Source: an uncultured Clostridia bacterium
Lineage (GTDB): Bacteria; Bacillota; Clostridia; Oscillospirales; Acutalibacteraceae
DNA length: 64,000 bases
Assembly (NCBI GenBank): GCA_944380885.1
Contig: CALWIZ010000002.1
Location: 62,001-126,000, forward strand
Direction of reading: 5' to 3'
The position numbers and the translations under genes were made by a program. Under the pieces are notes generated by a model. The model saw only the letters and a program-made list of their open reading frames with translations, ran no database searches and was not told the DNA's origin. Position 1 is the stretch's first letter. Every line of letters begins with the position of its first letter. Shown here in pieces: positions 40,819-49,449 of the stretch.

Positions 40819-41997
40819 ATGTTTAAAGAACAGCTTTTAAATGCTTTTTTGCAGGGGAACAGCCTTTCCGCTCTTACAGAAAGCGCCGGAATACTGCTTG
40901 GCGCGCCGATAATAGTGGTTGACGAGGCTTTCCGTATAGCGGCGAGCTTCGCGGCGCGCGGAGGAGAATATGAGGAGTACAGAACAGCGGTGAGCCACAG
41001 CCAGCTTTCCTTTGAGGCGGCGGCGCAAATATCGGGTGAGGCGGCGGAAAAAGGCGAGGATTTTTTTGAGTTCGGCAGAAACGGCAGGAGCTACCGTGTA
41101 GCGGTGCTGAGAAACGGCGGCGCAATGATAGGATATATGATAATCGTCGCCGCGGGAGAGGAAAACACCGGGGCTATGACCGCGGAAAACATTATGTTCA
41201 CCGCGGCGCTTATATCAAAGCAGCTTTGCCTTGAGCGCCGCCGGATGTCGCTTGACACCGCCGAGGACGTGTTAATAACTCTTTTAAACGGCGATTTTAC
41301 CGACGAGGAGCATTTCCGTCTTCAGGCGTCGGCAACCTTCCTCTCAAATTTCAGTCCGGAACGGTTCGCGGTCGTGGCAATGACGGGACTTGAAAATTCC
41401 GATGTGGCAGGCGATATGCTGAGAAAAAGTCTTGAAAGCAGCTTCCACGGCTCGCATCCGTTTTTTTACAGGGACCGTATAGTGATGTTTCTTCATATGG
41501 ACCATGACCTCAATCTGTTAAGCCGTACCGCAAAGGCGGGCAACCTTTGCATTGCGGTTTCTCCTGCGCTTGAGGGGATTTACTCGCTCAGAAAAATGTA
41601 CGGCATGGTGTCGCGCGTGCTTGATTATCTGATTTCGTCCGGAAAAACCGGATTCTGCGCCGAAAGCCGGAAATACGCGCGCCTGATGGCGCTAAAAAGC
41701 ATAGAAGATAAGAGCGGCGTTATTGTTCCTCAGGTGACGGAGCTTGCGGCATATGACAGGGAAAATTCCGCAGAGCTTTGTCTTACCCTTTATACTTATC
41801 TTATATGCCACCATTCGCTTAAAGAGACCTGCGAGCGGCTTTACACCCACCGCAACACAGTACTTTACCGAATGCGCAAGATAAAGGAGGATTTCGGACT
41901 TGAGCCGGAGCTTGCCGATAATCATTTTAAATACCTCTTTTCATGCGCGCTCGTACTGCTTGAAAACGGGGAGGACGAGCTGTTTACAGACAAATAA
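40819..41997 (+). CDS. PucR/CdaR-family transcriptional regulator
   Basis: The 392-residue regulator has an N-terminal ligand-binding region (residues about 20-135, GAF/PucR-like), a middle degenerate cyclase-like segment and the C-terminal PucR helix-turn-helix (TLYTYLICHHSLKETCERLYTHRNTVLYRMRKIKEDFGLE). Such proteins sense purine or sugar-acid catabolites. A strong GGGGGG ribosome site lies before the ATG. No catabolic genes adjoin, so the regulon is unknown; a palindrome in its leader suggests autoregulation. Confidence 0.88.
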   Translation: MFKEQLLNAFLQGNSLSALTESAGILLGAPIIVVDEAFRIAASFAARGGEYEEYRTAVSHSQLSFEAAAQISGEAAEKGEDFFEFGRNGRSYRVAVLRNGGAMIGYMIIVAAGEENTGAMTAENIMFTAALISKQLCLERRRMSLDTAEDVLITLLNGDFTDEEHFRLQASATFLSNFSPERFAVVAMTGLENSDVAGDMLRKSLESSFHGSHPFFYRDRIVMFLHMDHDLNLLSRTAKAGNLCIAVSPALEGIYSLRKMYGMVSRVLDYLISSGKTGFCAESRKYARLMALKSIEDKSGVIVPQVTELAAYDRENSAELCLTLYTYLICHHSLKETCERLYTHRNTVLYRMRKIKEDFGLEPELADNHFKYLFSCALVLLENGEDELFTDK

Positions 41998-42001
41998 AAA
42001 G

Positions 42002-42043
42002 AAGCTGCCCCACGAATTTTACGTTCGCGGACAGCCTTTTTTA
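42002..42043. terminator. Hairpin between convergent PucR and LysR genes
   Basis: AAGCTGCCCCACGAA and TTCGCGGACAGC form an imperfect stem over TTTACG, with A residues before and CTTTTTTA after on the plus strand and TTCTTTTT on the minus strand. Confidence 0.6.
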
Positions 42044-42052
42044 TTTTTTCAA

Positions 42053-42925
42053 TTATGCGTAATTTTTGCAGATTTCGGTAAATGCGGCGATTGCCGGGGT
42101 AATATACTTGTTTTTATGGTGAATAAGGTGTACCGTGCGGCGGATAGGCAGCTCATCAAGGTCGAGGGTCACAAGCTCTCCTGCTTCAAGCTCACGCTTT
42201 ATAAGCATTGCGGACATAACGGCAATGCCTCTGCCCTTTATCACGGCGTTTTTGATGGCCTCGGTATTGGTGCAGCTCCAGCTGCGGTTAAATGATATCC
42301 CCATTCGCTCCGCCAGCTTTTCAAACTGGTTTCTTTCATAGCTGCCTTTCTCGCGGGATATAAGATTTTCTCCTTCAAGGTCTTTAAAATTTATTTTTCC
42401 GGATAAGGCGAGACGGTGATTTTTTCCGCATATAAGCACCAGTTCGTCGGTCATCAGGGGCAGAAGAGTCAGTTCTTCGCTTTCGGCTATGCCCTCTATT
42501 ATTCCGATGTCAGCCTCGTTTGACAAAATGCTGCGCTCAATTCGGGAGGTATTGTCCACCGTGACGCTGAAAACGCAGTCCGGCATGGCGGTCTCGGCTA
42601 TATCAAGCAGGTCGTTTATAAGCACCGTGCCGACCGAAACGCTGCAGCCTATGCGGATTTTGCTGTGCGAGGCGTTTGACATATCGGTTTCCATATCGTC
42701 GAAAGCTCCGACAATATGCCGCGCGCGGGACAAAAGCTCCCGCCCCGCCTCAGTAATGTAAAGACGCTGGGAGAGCCGCTCGAAAAGCAGTATACCGTAA
42801 TGCTTTTCAAGCTCAGCCACAGCCTGACTCACCGTCGGCTGGGTTATATACAGCCGCTGCGCCGCTCCGCTCATGGTGCCGGTCTCCGCCACGGCTATGA
42901 ATATTTTTAAATGCCGTATGGTCAT
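42053..42925 (-). CDS. LysR-family transcriptional regulator
   Basis: The 290-residue regulator has the N-terminal winged HTH (MTIRHLKIFIAVAETGTMSGAAQRLYITQPTVSQAVAELEKHYGILLFERLSQRLYIT) and a periplasmic-binding-like effector domain from about residue 90. AAGGTG precedes ATG 42925; a 19-residue longer reading lacks a site. It lies downstream of two chromate-transporter genes on the same strand, so it may be co-transcribed with and control them. Confidence 0.93.
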   Translation of the reverse strand: MTIRHLKIFIAVAETGTMSGAAQRLYITQPTVSQAVAELEKHYGILLFERLSQRLYITEAGRELLSRARHIVGAFDDMETDMSNASHSKIRIGCSVSVGTVLINDLLDIAETAMPDCVFSVTVDNTSRIERSILSNEADIGIIEGIAESEELTLLPLMTDELVLICGKNHRLALSGKINFKDLEGENLISREKGSYERNQFEKLAERMGISFNRSWSCTNTEAIKNAVIKGRGIAVMSAMLIKRELEAGELVTLDLDELPIRRTVHLIHHKNKYITPAIAAFTEICKNYA

Positions 42926-42982
42926 TTTGCTCACCTTAAAAATGTTTTTCTCATTATAGCACATTTTAAAGGTCATTTGCAA

Positions 42983-43558
42983 TCACACCATACCCGCGAC
43001 AGTATAAATAAGCGTTCCTATAACACCGCTGCCCAGTATGACGGCTACGGCGCTTACCTTGAATTTCCGCAGTATAAACAGCGCGACGGCAAATATTCCG
43101 AATTCCACTACGCGGAAATCCGAAAGGCTTGCGGAAAAGATATCACTCTTAAATAGTCCGAGCATAAGTATCGAGAAGCCGGCGGAGCCTATAAGCGCCA
43201 CAACCGCCGGACGCAGCGCTCCGAGTACGGTCTGCACGCCGCCGAAGGAGCGGTATTTATAGTAAAAATGGGCAAGTATAAGGCATATACAGAATGAAGG
43301 AATTATACAGCCGAGCGAGCAGAGCAGCACGCCGCCGATACCTCCGAGCCTCATTCCCACAAAGGTCGCAGAGTTTATTGAAATGGGACCTGGAGTCATT
43401 TCCGCCACGGTTATAAGGTCGGAAAACTCTTCAATAGTAAGAAGCTCATGAATATTTACAATCTGTTCCTGTATAAGCGGAATGGCGGCGTAGCCTCCGC
43501 CTACGCTGAACAGTCCGACCTGAATAAACGCAAAAAACAGTTTTAAGAGCAGCGGCAT
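42983..43558 (-). CDS. Chromate transporter, half-size subunit B
   Basis: The 191-residue membrane protein is one half of a CHR-family transporter: FIQVGLFSVGGGYAAIPLIQEQIV and VAEMTPGPISINSATFVGMRLGG are the family signature. CHR proteins of two half-size subunits are common in Bacillota and need both. GGAGAAAA before ATG 43558; the longer reading is rejected. It overlaps its partner gene by 16 bases. The true substrate in a strict anaerobe may not be chromate. Confidence 0.9.
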   Translation of the reverse strand: MPLLLKLFFAFIQVGLFSVGGGYAAIPLIQEQIVNIHELLTIEEFSDLITVAEMTPGPISINSATFVGMRLGGIGGVLLCSLGCIIPSFCICLILAHFYYKYRSFGGVQTVLGALRPAVVALIGSAGFSILMLGLFKSDIFSASLSDFRVVEFGIFAVALFILRKFKVSAVAVILGSGVIGTLIYTVAGMV

Positions 43559-44124
43559 TTCTTTTTCTCCTTTCTTATTGAGATAAGCAGGTCGGCTATG
43601 CCTATACCTAAGCATACAAAGATTATTATCATAGCACTTACGCCTAAAAGATATGTGCATACAAAGGCAATGCACATCATCGCAATGTATAATACGCGTC
43701 TGGTTTTACATACGTTTTTCGCCAGATTTATAACAACGTCGATTATAACCGCCGCGACACCCGCGCGCATTACCTGAAGCGCTGTTGCTATATAGGTGTT
43801 TGTCCTGAACTGGTCGTAAAAAACCGATATTACCGATATTATTATCATAGGCGGCAGTATAGAGCCGAGCACCGCCACCGCCGAGCCTAAAACACCGGCT
43901 ACCCGGTATCCTATTATTACCGAGGCGTTTACCGGCAGAGGGCCGGGGGAGGACTGGGTGATTGCCGTAACGTCAAGCATTTCGTCCTCGTCTATCCAGC
44001 CGAGCTGCTCTACGAATTTCTTTTTCATTAGCGACACTATGACAAATCCGCCGCCGAAGGTGCAGGCGCTCAATACGAACATCGCCCGAAAAAGCGGCCA
44101 GAGCTTTTTGTAATCTTTCTGCAT
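43543..44124 (-). CDS. Chromate transporter, half-size subunit A
   Basis: The 193-residue partner of the previous protein has the matching signature LSACTFGGGFVIVSLMKKKFVEQLGWIDEDEMLDVTAITQSSPGPLPVNASVIIGYRVAG, five or six helices and a Lys-rich end. Together the two give the ten-helix CHR arrangement. First gene of the chr-chr-lysR run. Confidence 0.9.
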   Translation of the reverse strand: MQKDYKKLWPLFRAMFVLSACTFGGGFVIVSLMKKKFVEQLGWIDEDEMLDVTAITQSSPGPLPVNASVIIGYRVAGVLGSAVAVLGSILPPMIIISVISVFYDQFRTNTYIATALQVMRAGVAAVIIDVVINLAKNVCKTRRVLYIAMMCIAFVCTYLLGVSAMIIIFVCLGIGIADLLISIRKEKKKCRCS

Positions 44125-44230
44125 TTTTGTATCCCCTTTCTGCTGATGAAAATTTTAACATATCTATGGCTATTTGTAAAATACATAAGTTATATACATC
44201 TTATAGAGAAAACCTATAATTCAAAATTGA

Positions 44231-44262
44231 AAAAAGATCCGGACAGTGCCGGACCTTTTTAT
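44231..44262 (-). terminator. Terminator of the sigma/anti-sigma/beta-propeller operon
   Basis: TCCGG/CCGGA core stem with further flanking pairs and one mismatch; ATCTTTTTTC follows on the minus strand. Confidence 0.65.
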
Positions 44263-44268
44263 TTTTTG

Positions 44269-46077
44269 CTATTTAAGAATAAGCGTACCAAGCGGCGCAA
44301 AGCCGTCAAGCGAATAGGAAAGTATCTGTGTGTCGGAAACGATATAGAAAATATCGTTTATATAAAGTCCGCGGCTGAATTCTGAATTTATATCGAGCGG
44401 TACATACAGCTTTTCACTGAACTGTCCGTTTTCAAAGGAATAAATATAGTATTCAGGCCCGTGGTTTCCGTAGGCGGAAAAGCCTATAATGTTTTTGCCG
44501 GGGTCGGCAAGGGTCGCCTTGTGGGAGTAAAGCGAGTCGGAATAGCTCGGCACGAGACTGCGTTTCGCGCATTCCGTCACATCTGACGGGTCGCTTATAT
44601 CGAACATCGAGAGCTTCATATTCTGAACTTTGCCGGTGTTTTCGTCGGCGTTTCTGCCTATGCCTAAAAGCAGTCCGTCTCCGTAGGGGAAGAGATAATC
44701 AGAAAATCCCGGGATTTTAAGGCTGCCTATTATTTTAGGTGAAGCAGGGTCGCTTAAATCCACGCTGAAGAGAGGGTCAACCTGCCTGAAGGTTACAAAA
44801 TAGGCGGTGTCGCCCATAAAGCGTACCGAGTACACCTGCTCGCCCGGGGCGATGTTGTCTATCTTTGAAACCTGTTTAAGCCCGCCGTCAAGCACGGTAA
44901 GCACATTTACCGTATCAGACGGAAACTGGCTGCTTTCATATTTGATTCTTGTGGTTACAAAGCGGAAATATCCTTTATACTCGTCAATAGAAAACTGGTT
45001 CAGAAGTGTGCCGGATATTTCACCCGTGGCTTTAAGCCCGATTTTGCCGTCGTCTATCGAAAAACGCGCTACCTGCGTTGTGACACTTGATATTCCGCAG
45101 GTAATTATATTTTCGGTACCGGCGTAAACGGTGCTGCTGCCGCCTAAAAGCGACTGTGTTCCGGCAAGCGAGCCGTCTTCAATGTCATAAGCCGAAATCA
45201 CCGTATATTCGGGACGTTCACAATTATTATAAATACATATGCTTGAGGGCTCAACCGCGCCGCAGTAATCTCCGCACTCGACTGACGGCACGAAAGACGC
45301 GGGGGTATCTTTTATAATGGACTGCGTATCTATATAATGGTTCGAGAGAATGTAGAGCTTATCGCCTATAAGCCTTGACTGGTTATACCAGCCGCTTTGT
45401 CTGCATCTCGCGGCCTCTTTCGGAGCTGTCGGGTCGTTTACGTCGTATATAACGGCGAGAGTATCGCTGCTTCCCTGTTCGGCGCCGATTATCACCAGTC
45501 TGCCGGAGCTTAAATACATATCCGAGCAGTATATTCCCTCCGTCTTTATGTCGGCAAGCTGTACCGGAGCGCCGCCTGAAACGCCGGCGATTTTAACGGT
45601 GCAGCCGTTTTTTGTTGAGAGAATATAAATATATCTGCCGTCGGTTTTTACTCTGTCCGCCTCGTCAACACCCTCGACCTGTAAGGTTGTGCCGCTGTAA
45701 TCGGCGTTTTCTTCTGCCGTACCTGTGGTTTCCTGCTCATAGACTGCGGCACCACTGTTTTTTGCATTGCCGGTGACTGCGCTTCCTAAATCGTAGGCGT
45801 AATCGACTACTCTGTCCCAAAAAGTCGGGGCAAAGGCTTTTACTGTATCGTATATATCGCCGTAGCCGTCCGCGGTTTTAAGCGGCTTTATGTCCTCCGC
45901 GGGAGCGGAGGGCGTACCGCCGGTATGCCTCGCGGCTATCCCCAGCGCCGAGAAGGTAACCGCCGCACAGAGGAACACCGCCGCAAGCGCTAAAATAAAG
46001 TTTTTTCTGGTTCCGCTTTTTTTCGCGTTATTTTCAGTAGGGATGTTATTTTCTTTGTTTGCTGACATTTCTTTCAC
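44269..46077 (-). CDS. Membrane-anchored beta-propeller (Beta_propel) protein
   Basis: The 602-residue protein has one N-terminal helix (about residues 27-49) and a large extracellular beta-propeller domain of the Beta_propel type, recognised by TTLQVEGVDEADRVKTDGRYIYILS and repeated blade patterns (SRLIGDKLYILSNHYID, ISAYDIEDGSL, FMGDTAYFVTFRQVDPLFSVDLSDPASPKIIGSLKIPGFSDYLFPYGDGLLLGIG). Function is unknown; such proteins are usually encoded with ECF sigma/anti-sigma pairs, as here, 17 bases after the anti-sigma gene. Confidence 0.9.
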   Translation of the reverse strand: MKEMSANKENNIPTENNAKKSGTRKNFILALAAVFLCAAVTFSALGIAARHTGGTPSAPAEDIKPLKTADGYGDIYDTVKAFAPTFWDRVVDYAYDLGSAVTGNAKNSGAAVYEQETTGTAEENADYSGTTLQVEGVDEADRVKTDGRYIYILSTKNGCTVKIAGVSGGAPVQLADIKTEGIYCSDMYLSSGRLVIIGAEQGSSDTLAVIYDVNDPTAPKEAARCRQSGWYNQSRLIGDKLYILSNHYIDTQSIIKDTPASFVPSVECGDYCGAVEPSSICIYNNCERPEYTVISAYDIEDGSLAGTQSLLGGSSTVYAGTENIITCGISSVTTQVARFSIDDGKIGLKATGEISGTLLNQFSIDEYKGYFRFVTTRIKYESSQFPSDTVNVLTVLDGGLKQVSKIDNIAPGEQVYSVRFMGDTAYFVTFRQVDPLFSVDLSDPASPKIIGSLKIPGFSDYLFPYGDGLLLGIGRNADENTGKVQNMKLSMFDISDPSDVTECAKRSLVPSYSDSLYSHKATLADPGKNIIGFSAYGNHGPEYYIYSFENGQFSEKLYVPLDINSEFSRGLYINDIFYIVSDTQILSYSLDGFAPLGTLILK

Positions 46078-46093
46078 CGCCTTTTAAATTTTT

Positions 46094-47194
46094 TTACTGT
46101 CTGCTTGCCGTATTGCCCGGGTCATAAGCGGAAGACGCGGCGCCCGTGCCGCCGGACGGAGCCGTGAAGCTGCCTTTTTCGACTGCCTTGCAGTTTTCAC
46201 GCACATATTCCGCGAAATTTTCCGCCTTTTCCTTGCCTATAAAGAACGCCTTTCCGGTGTCCAGAATATTTGTGGTGAGATACCCGTCCTCTGTTACCGT
46301 AAGACTGATGTTTTCGTAGCCTAAAAGCTCGATATTTATACTTACCGAAATCAGCTTTTTTCCGAAATTCATACTGTCATAGTCTTTGACATTTTTGAGT
46401 TCCCGGTCAGAAAGCAGCATTTCCCATACCTTCTCTCCGTCAAGACCGCTGTATTCGGTTTCGGTATAGGTGTCACCCTTTTTAACGGTGGCGTAAGCCT
46501 TTCCGAAGGTAAGCGTTTCGCGGAGATTAAGGTCGTCGGTAAGCTGACCGAGCGTTTCGGGGCGGTAGCCTGAATTGCGGCATACATACAGCTCTTTGTA
46601 GCCCTCAAATTTAATTGATACCGCGCAGTTTTTTGAAATGCCGGTTATTTCGTAAATATCGGCGTTTATCGCGTAGGTTTTGCCGGTGCGGCTGTCTGTT
46701 CCCGTAAGGGTGGCGGAGGTTATTTTCTTTCCGGCACTTTCTTCGGGAACAGTTCTGTCCGCCGTGCTGTATTCATACCCGTTAAAGGAAAGGTAAGGGA
46801 ATTTCTGCGTAACGGTCATATCGTCCCAGCTCGGGACCTCGTAAATGTCCTGACTTGACGTGGGCTCGGAAACCATATCGTCTGCTTCTTCCGTGTAAGT
46901 CTCGCTGTCTCCCGGCGCCGTATCCGCCGTGCCGTTCGCCTTGTAATCGCCGTCGTATTCTTCGCTCAGCGTCCCTTCTAAGGCTTCGCCGGCGGAATTT
47001 GACTCTTTGCTTAAGAAAATACCGTTCGCGCCTGAGCTTATCCACACAGCCGCGGCAAGTCCGGCTATAACGCAGAAGCCGGCGGCAGCGGCGCACCATC
47101 TTATTATTACCGCTTTTTTCCGCGCGGGCTGCGCCGCCTCGTCTATGAATTTATCGTCAATACCGCCTATAGCGTTAATCATTTTGTTTTTCAT
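46094..47194 (-). CDS. Putative transmembrane anti-sigma factor
   Basis: The 366-residue protein has a short cytoplasmic N-terminus (MKNKMINAIGGIDDKFIDEA), one helix (about residues 30-52) and a long extracellular part with an acidic Thr/Ser-rich linker (80-130) and a mixed alpha/beta region. It has no zinc-finger motif. Its start overlaps the sigma-factor stop by 4 bases, the usual arrangement of a sigma factor and its membrane anti-sigma partner. The role is inferred from context. Confidence 0.75.
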   Translation of the reverse strand: MKNKMINAIGGIDDKFIDEAAQPARKKAVIIRWCAAAAGFCVIAGLAAAVWISSGANGIFLSKESNSAGEALEGTLSEEYDGDYKANGTADTAPGDSETYTEEADDMVSEPTSSQDIYEVPSWDDMTVTQKFPYLSFNGYEYSTADRTVPEESAGKKITSATLTGTDSRTGKTYAINADIYEITGISKNCAVSIKFEGYKELYVCRNSGYRPETLGQLTDDLNLRETLTFGKAYATVKKGDTYTETEYSGLDGEKVWEMLLSDRELKNVKDYDSMNFGKKLISVSINIELLGYENISLTVTEDGYLTTNILDTGKAFFIGKEKAENFAEYVRENCKAVEKGSFTAPSGGTGAASSAYDPGNTASRQ

Positions 47195-47751
47195 ACTTTA
47201 AAATCCTCCCTGTCAAGAAAATCCTTAAGGCTGTTTCTTGTGCGCAGAAGCAGCATTTTTGTCTTGCTCTCGGTTATACCGCAGGCACGGCTTATTTCCT
47301 TTACCTGCTGCATATACCAGTACCGCCTGACAAAAACTATGCGTGTTTCTTTGGGCAGCGTCTCAAGAAAGCTGTTTATAAGGGAGCAGAGGGTTCTTTC
47401 GTCGCTTTCGCTTTCGACCGTGATTTCTGAGGGCAGGCAAATCTCAAGCTCGTCCGTAATGCGGGCGGTCTCGTCCCAGCCTTTGCAGCGCGCGCGGCGG
47501 CTTTCCCAGCGGTTGAGCGCTAAATTGCGCGCTATTCTGCCAAGATATGCGCCGAGTCTATCGGGGCGCGCGGGAGGAATAGCGTTCCACGCTTTAAAAA
47601 GTGTGTCGCTTACGATTTCCTCCGCATCCTCGCTGCTTTCAAGTATATTGTAGGCTATTTTGCGGCAGTAGGCGCCGTATTTTATACGGCTTTCATTCAG
47701 CGCTTCCTCGTTCCGCTCGAAGAACAGACCGGTTATTCTTTCGTCCTCCAT
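47191..47751 (-). CDS. ECF-type RNA polymerase sigma factor
   Basis: The 186-residue sigma-70 family protein has region 2 (YCRKIAYNILESSEDAEEIVSDTLFKAWNAIPPARPDRLGAYLGRIARNLALNRWE) and region 4 (LINSFLETLPKETRIVFVRRYWYMQQVKEISRACGITESKTKMLLLRTRNSLKDFL). GGAGGGG lies before ATG 47751; ATG 47784 lacks a site. First gene of the operon with its anti-sigma and the beta-propeller protein. The signal is unknown. Confidence 0.93.
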   Translation of the reverse strand: MEDERITGLFFERNEEALNESRIKYGAYCRKIAYNILESSEDAEEIVSDTLFKAWNAIPPARPDRLGAYLGRIARNLALNRWESRRARCKGWDETARITDELEICLPSEITVESESDERTLCSLINSFLETLPKETRIVFVRRYWYMQQVKEISRACGITESKTKMLLLRTRNSLKDFLDREDFKV

Positions 47752-47836
47752 TTTGCCCCTCCGTCCCCATGAAAAGCTCTTCACCTTAAAAGACAGGAAA
47801 AATTATCTGAAGGTCACAGATTTTCACAAATTTATT

Positions 47837-48499
47837 TTAAAATTGTTTTCTCAATTTTTCAAGGGCGGATTTTTCTATCCTCGAAACATAGCTTCTTGAT
47901 ATATTCAGCTTTTTGGCTATGTCACGCTGGGTAAGCTCCTCACAGCCGTCAAGGCCGTAGCGCATTCTGATTATCGCCTTTTCACGCTCGTCAAGACAGC
48001 CCGAAAGTATCACTTTCAGCTTTTCAAGCTTTATTTTGGTGTCTATTTCCTCGGCAATATCGCTATTGTCGGCTATTACGTCTATAAGAGTAAGTGCGTT
48101 GCCGTCGTTGTCGGTGTCTATCGGATCGCTTATAAAAACGTCCTGCGCGGTTTTTTTCTGGTTGCGGAAAAACATAAGTATTTCGTTTTCAATGCAGCGC
48201 GCCGCGTAGGTGGCAAGGTGTATCCCCTTGTCGCTGTTGAAGGTGGAGACCGCCTTTATAAGCCCTATTGTGCCTATTGATATCATATCGTCCTGGTCGG
48301 CGCCGGTGTTGTAGTATTTTTTTACTATATGCGCCACAAGCCGCAGATTATGCTCTATAAGCTGATTTCTGGCGGCAGTATCGCCCGCGCGGCTTTTTTC
48401 AAGCAGCTCCGCCTCTTTGGCGGCGGACAGCGGCGGCGGAAACGAGCCGGCACCCGTAACGTGCAGCGCGAAATAATAAATATTAAGGGCAACCTCCAT
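47837..48499 (-). CDS. sigK: Sporulation sigma factor SigK, uninterrupted
   Basis: This late mother-cell sigma factor has region 2 (IEHNLRLVAHIVKKYYNTGADQDDMISIGTIGLIKAVSTFNSDKGIHLATYAARCIENEILM) and region 4 (GLDGCEELTQRDIAKKLNISRSYVSRIEKSALEKLRK). The hydrophobic start MEVALNIYYFALHVTGAGSFPPPLS looks like a pro-sequence removed by SpoIVFB in other species. The gene is whole, with no skin element. I prefer ATG 48499; the longer TTG form (48517) would begin inside the terminator of the upstream gene. No good ribosome site is seen for either. Confidence 0.9.
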   Translation of the reverse strand: MEVALNIYYFALHVTGAGSFPPPLSAAKEAELLEKSRAGDTAARNQLIEHNLRLVAHIVKKYYNTGADQDDMISIGTIGLIKAVSTFNSDKGIHLATYAARCIENEILMFFRNQKKTAQDVFISDPIDTDNDGNALTLIDVIADNSDIAEEIDTKIKLEKLKVILSGCLDEREKAIIRMRYGLDGCEELTQRDIAKKLNISRSYVSRIEKSALEKLRKQF

Positions 48500-48506
48500 C
48501 AGTAAA

Positions 48507-48570
48507 GTAAAAAACAAGCCGTATCCCTCATTTCATAATACTTTGTAAAGTATATGAGGGGTACGGCTTG
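48507..48570 (-). terminator. Long terminator hairpin between the ECF S gene and sigK
   Basis: CAAGCCGTATCCCTCAT (48515-48531) and ATGAGGGGTACGGCTTG (48554-48570) form 17 pairs (one G-U). Inside, ATACTTT-GT-AAAGTAT forms a second perfect stem. TTTTTT follows on the minus strand, directly before the sigK start. Confidence 0.85.
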
Positions 48571-48602
48571 CCCGTTGCCAGTCCGCTTGATTTATGTACG
48601 GT

Positions 48603-49328
48603 TTATTTACCGAGGATTTTTGAAAAAGGCTTTTCGAGCGCGCAGAAAAGAGCCACGCCGCCGGCAATAGCTATTCCGGCGTTTATAAGGGTGGATGCCT
48701 GACCGAGCACCGCGGTCACAAACGCCGCCTGCGGCGCCGAGCCGGCAATCACGTAGGAAACAAATTTCCATGCGGTCTCGCCCACGATATTTACAAGCAT
48801 TCCGCAGGAGGCACCCACAATAGCCGCCGCGGTCTTGTGTGAGAATTTATTTTTAAGAAGTCCGAAAACTATGCAGAATATCCCTATTACAAAGAATATC
48901 GGGCTTAAAATCGCGCCCTCTCCGGTGTATGCGCTGTTCTTTACAAGTGTGTAAACAAGCAGTCCCGACGCTACCATAAGAGAAATAACACCCGAAATAT
49001 AAAGCGGAACCGAAGGATATTTTTTACGCTTGGCGAGCAGGGCATATACGATACCGGTCGCAAGACCGATAAGCAGCTTTAAAACAAAGGTTTTGGGAGC
49101 GGAATCGATGTGACCGCCTAAAATGTCGTAAAGTCCCATACCCACAGAGCCGGCGAGGCCGCCCTGCCAGCCGCCTACCAGCAGCGCCGCGAGAACTACT
49201 ATCATATTGCCGAAATGTATGTACATATTCGCGAAGGGTATGAAAAATACCGTCAGCGCTATGTAGCAGAGCGCTGCGAAAAGCGCTATAAATGTAACGT
49301 CAAGTATTTTCTGATGTGTTGTTTTCAT
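48603..49328 (-). CDS. ECF transporter S component, probably for vitamin B6
   Basis: The 241-residue membrane protein has ECF-S features: FIALFAALCYIALTVFFIPFANMYIHFGNMIVVLAALLVGGWQGGLAGSVGMGLYDILGG. C-terminal helices extend it beyond the usual six. It is divergent from a MocR-type PLP-dependent regulator and the two promoters overlap. MocR/PdxR regulators often control pyridoxal transport or synthesis, so pyridoxine or a related compound is the likely ligand; this is inference. ATG 49328 is preferred because GGGGA lies at the right distance. Confidence 0.8.
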   Translation of the reverse strand: MKTTHQKILDVTFIALFAALCYIALTVFFIPFANMYIHFGNMIVVLAALLVGGWQGGLAGSVGMGLYDILGGHIDSAPKTFVLKLLIGLATGIVYALLAKRKKYPSVPLYISGVISLMVASGLLVYTLVKNSAYTGEGAILSPIFFVIGIFCIVFGLLKNKFSHKTAAAIVGASCGMLVNIVGETAWKFVSYVIAGSAPQAAFVTAVLGQASTLINAGIAIAGGVALFCALEKPFSKILGK

Positions 49329-49350
49329 AAACATTCCCCGTTTTCAAAAA

Positions 49351-49405
49351 AAGTGTTGCGTACGCGTTTTGCAAGTGTTATTATTATACCAGCAAAGTGT
49401 ACGCG
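49351..49405. promoter_or_regulatory. Divergent promoters with AAGTGT repeats 22 bases apart
   Basis: AAGTGT begins at 49351, 49373 and 49395, exactly 22 bases apart (two helix turns). TACGCG occurs at 49361 and 49400. Between them lie a plus-strand TTGCGT-17-TATTAT promoter with an extended -10 (TGTTATTAT) and a minus-strand extended -10 TGGTATAAT. Direct repeats on one helix face are the known mode of MocR/PdxR binding. Confidence 0.65.
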
Positions 49406-49449
49406 AATAAATACACAAAATAATACTTTTTTTAAAGGACAGTTTTATT

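Noticed and set aside
47837..48499. skin-type element interrupting sigK
   Set aside because: The frame is continuous through regions 2 to 4, so the gene is intact.
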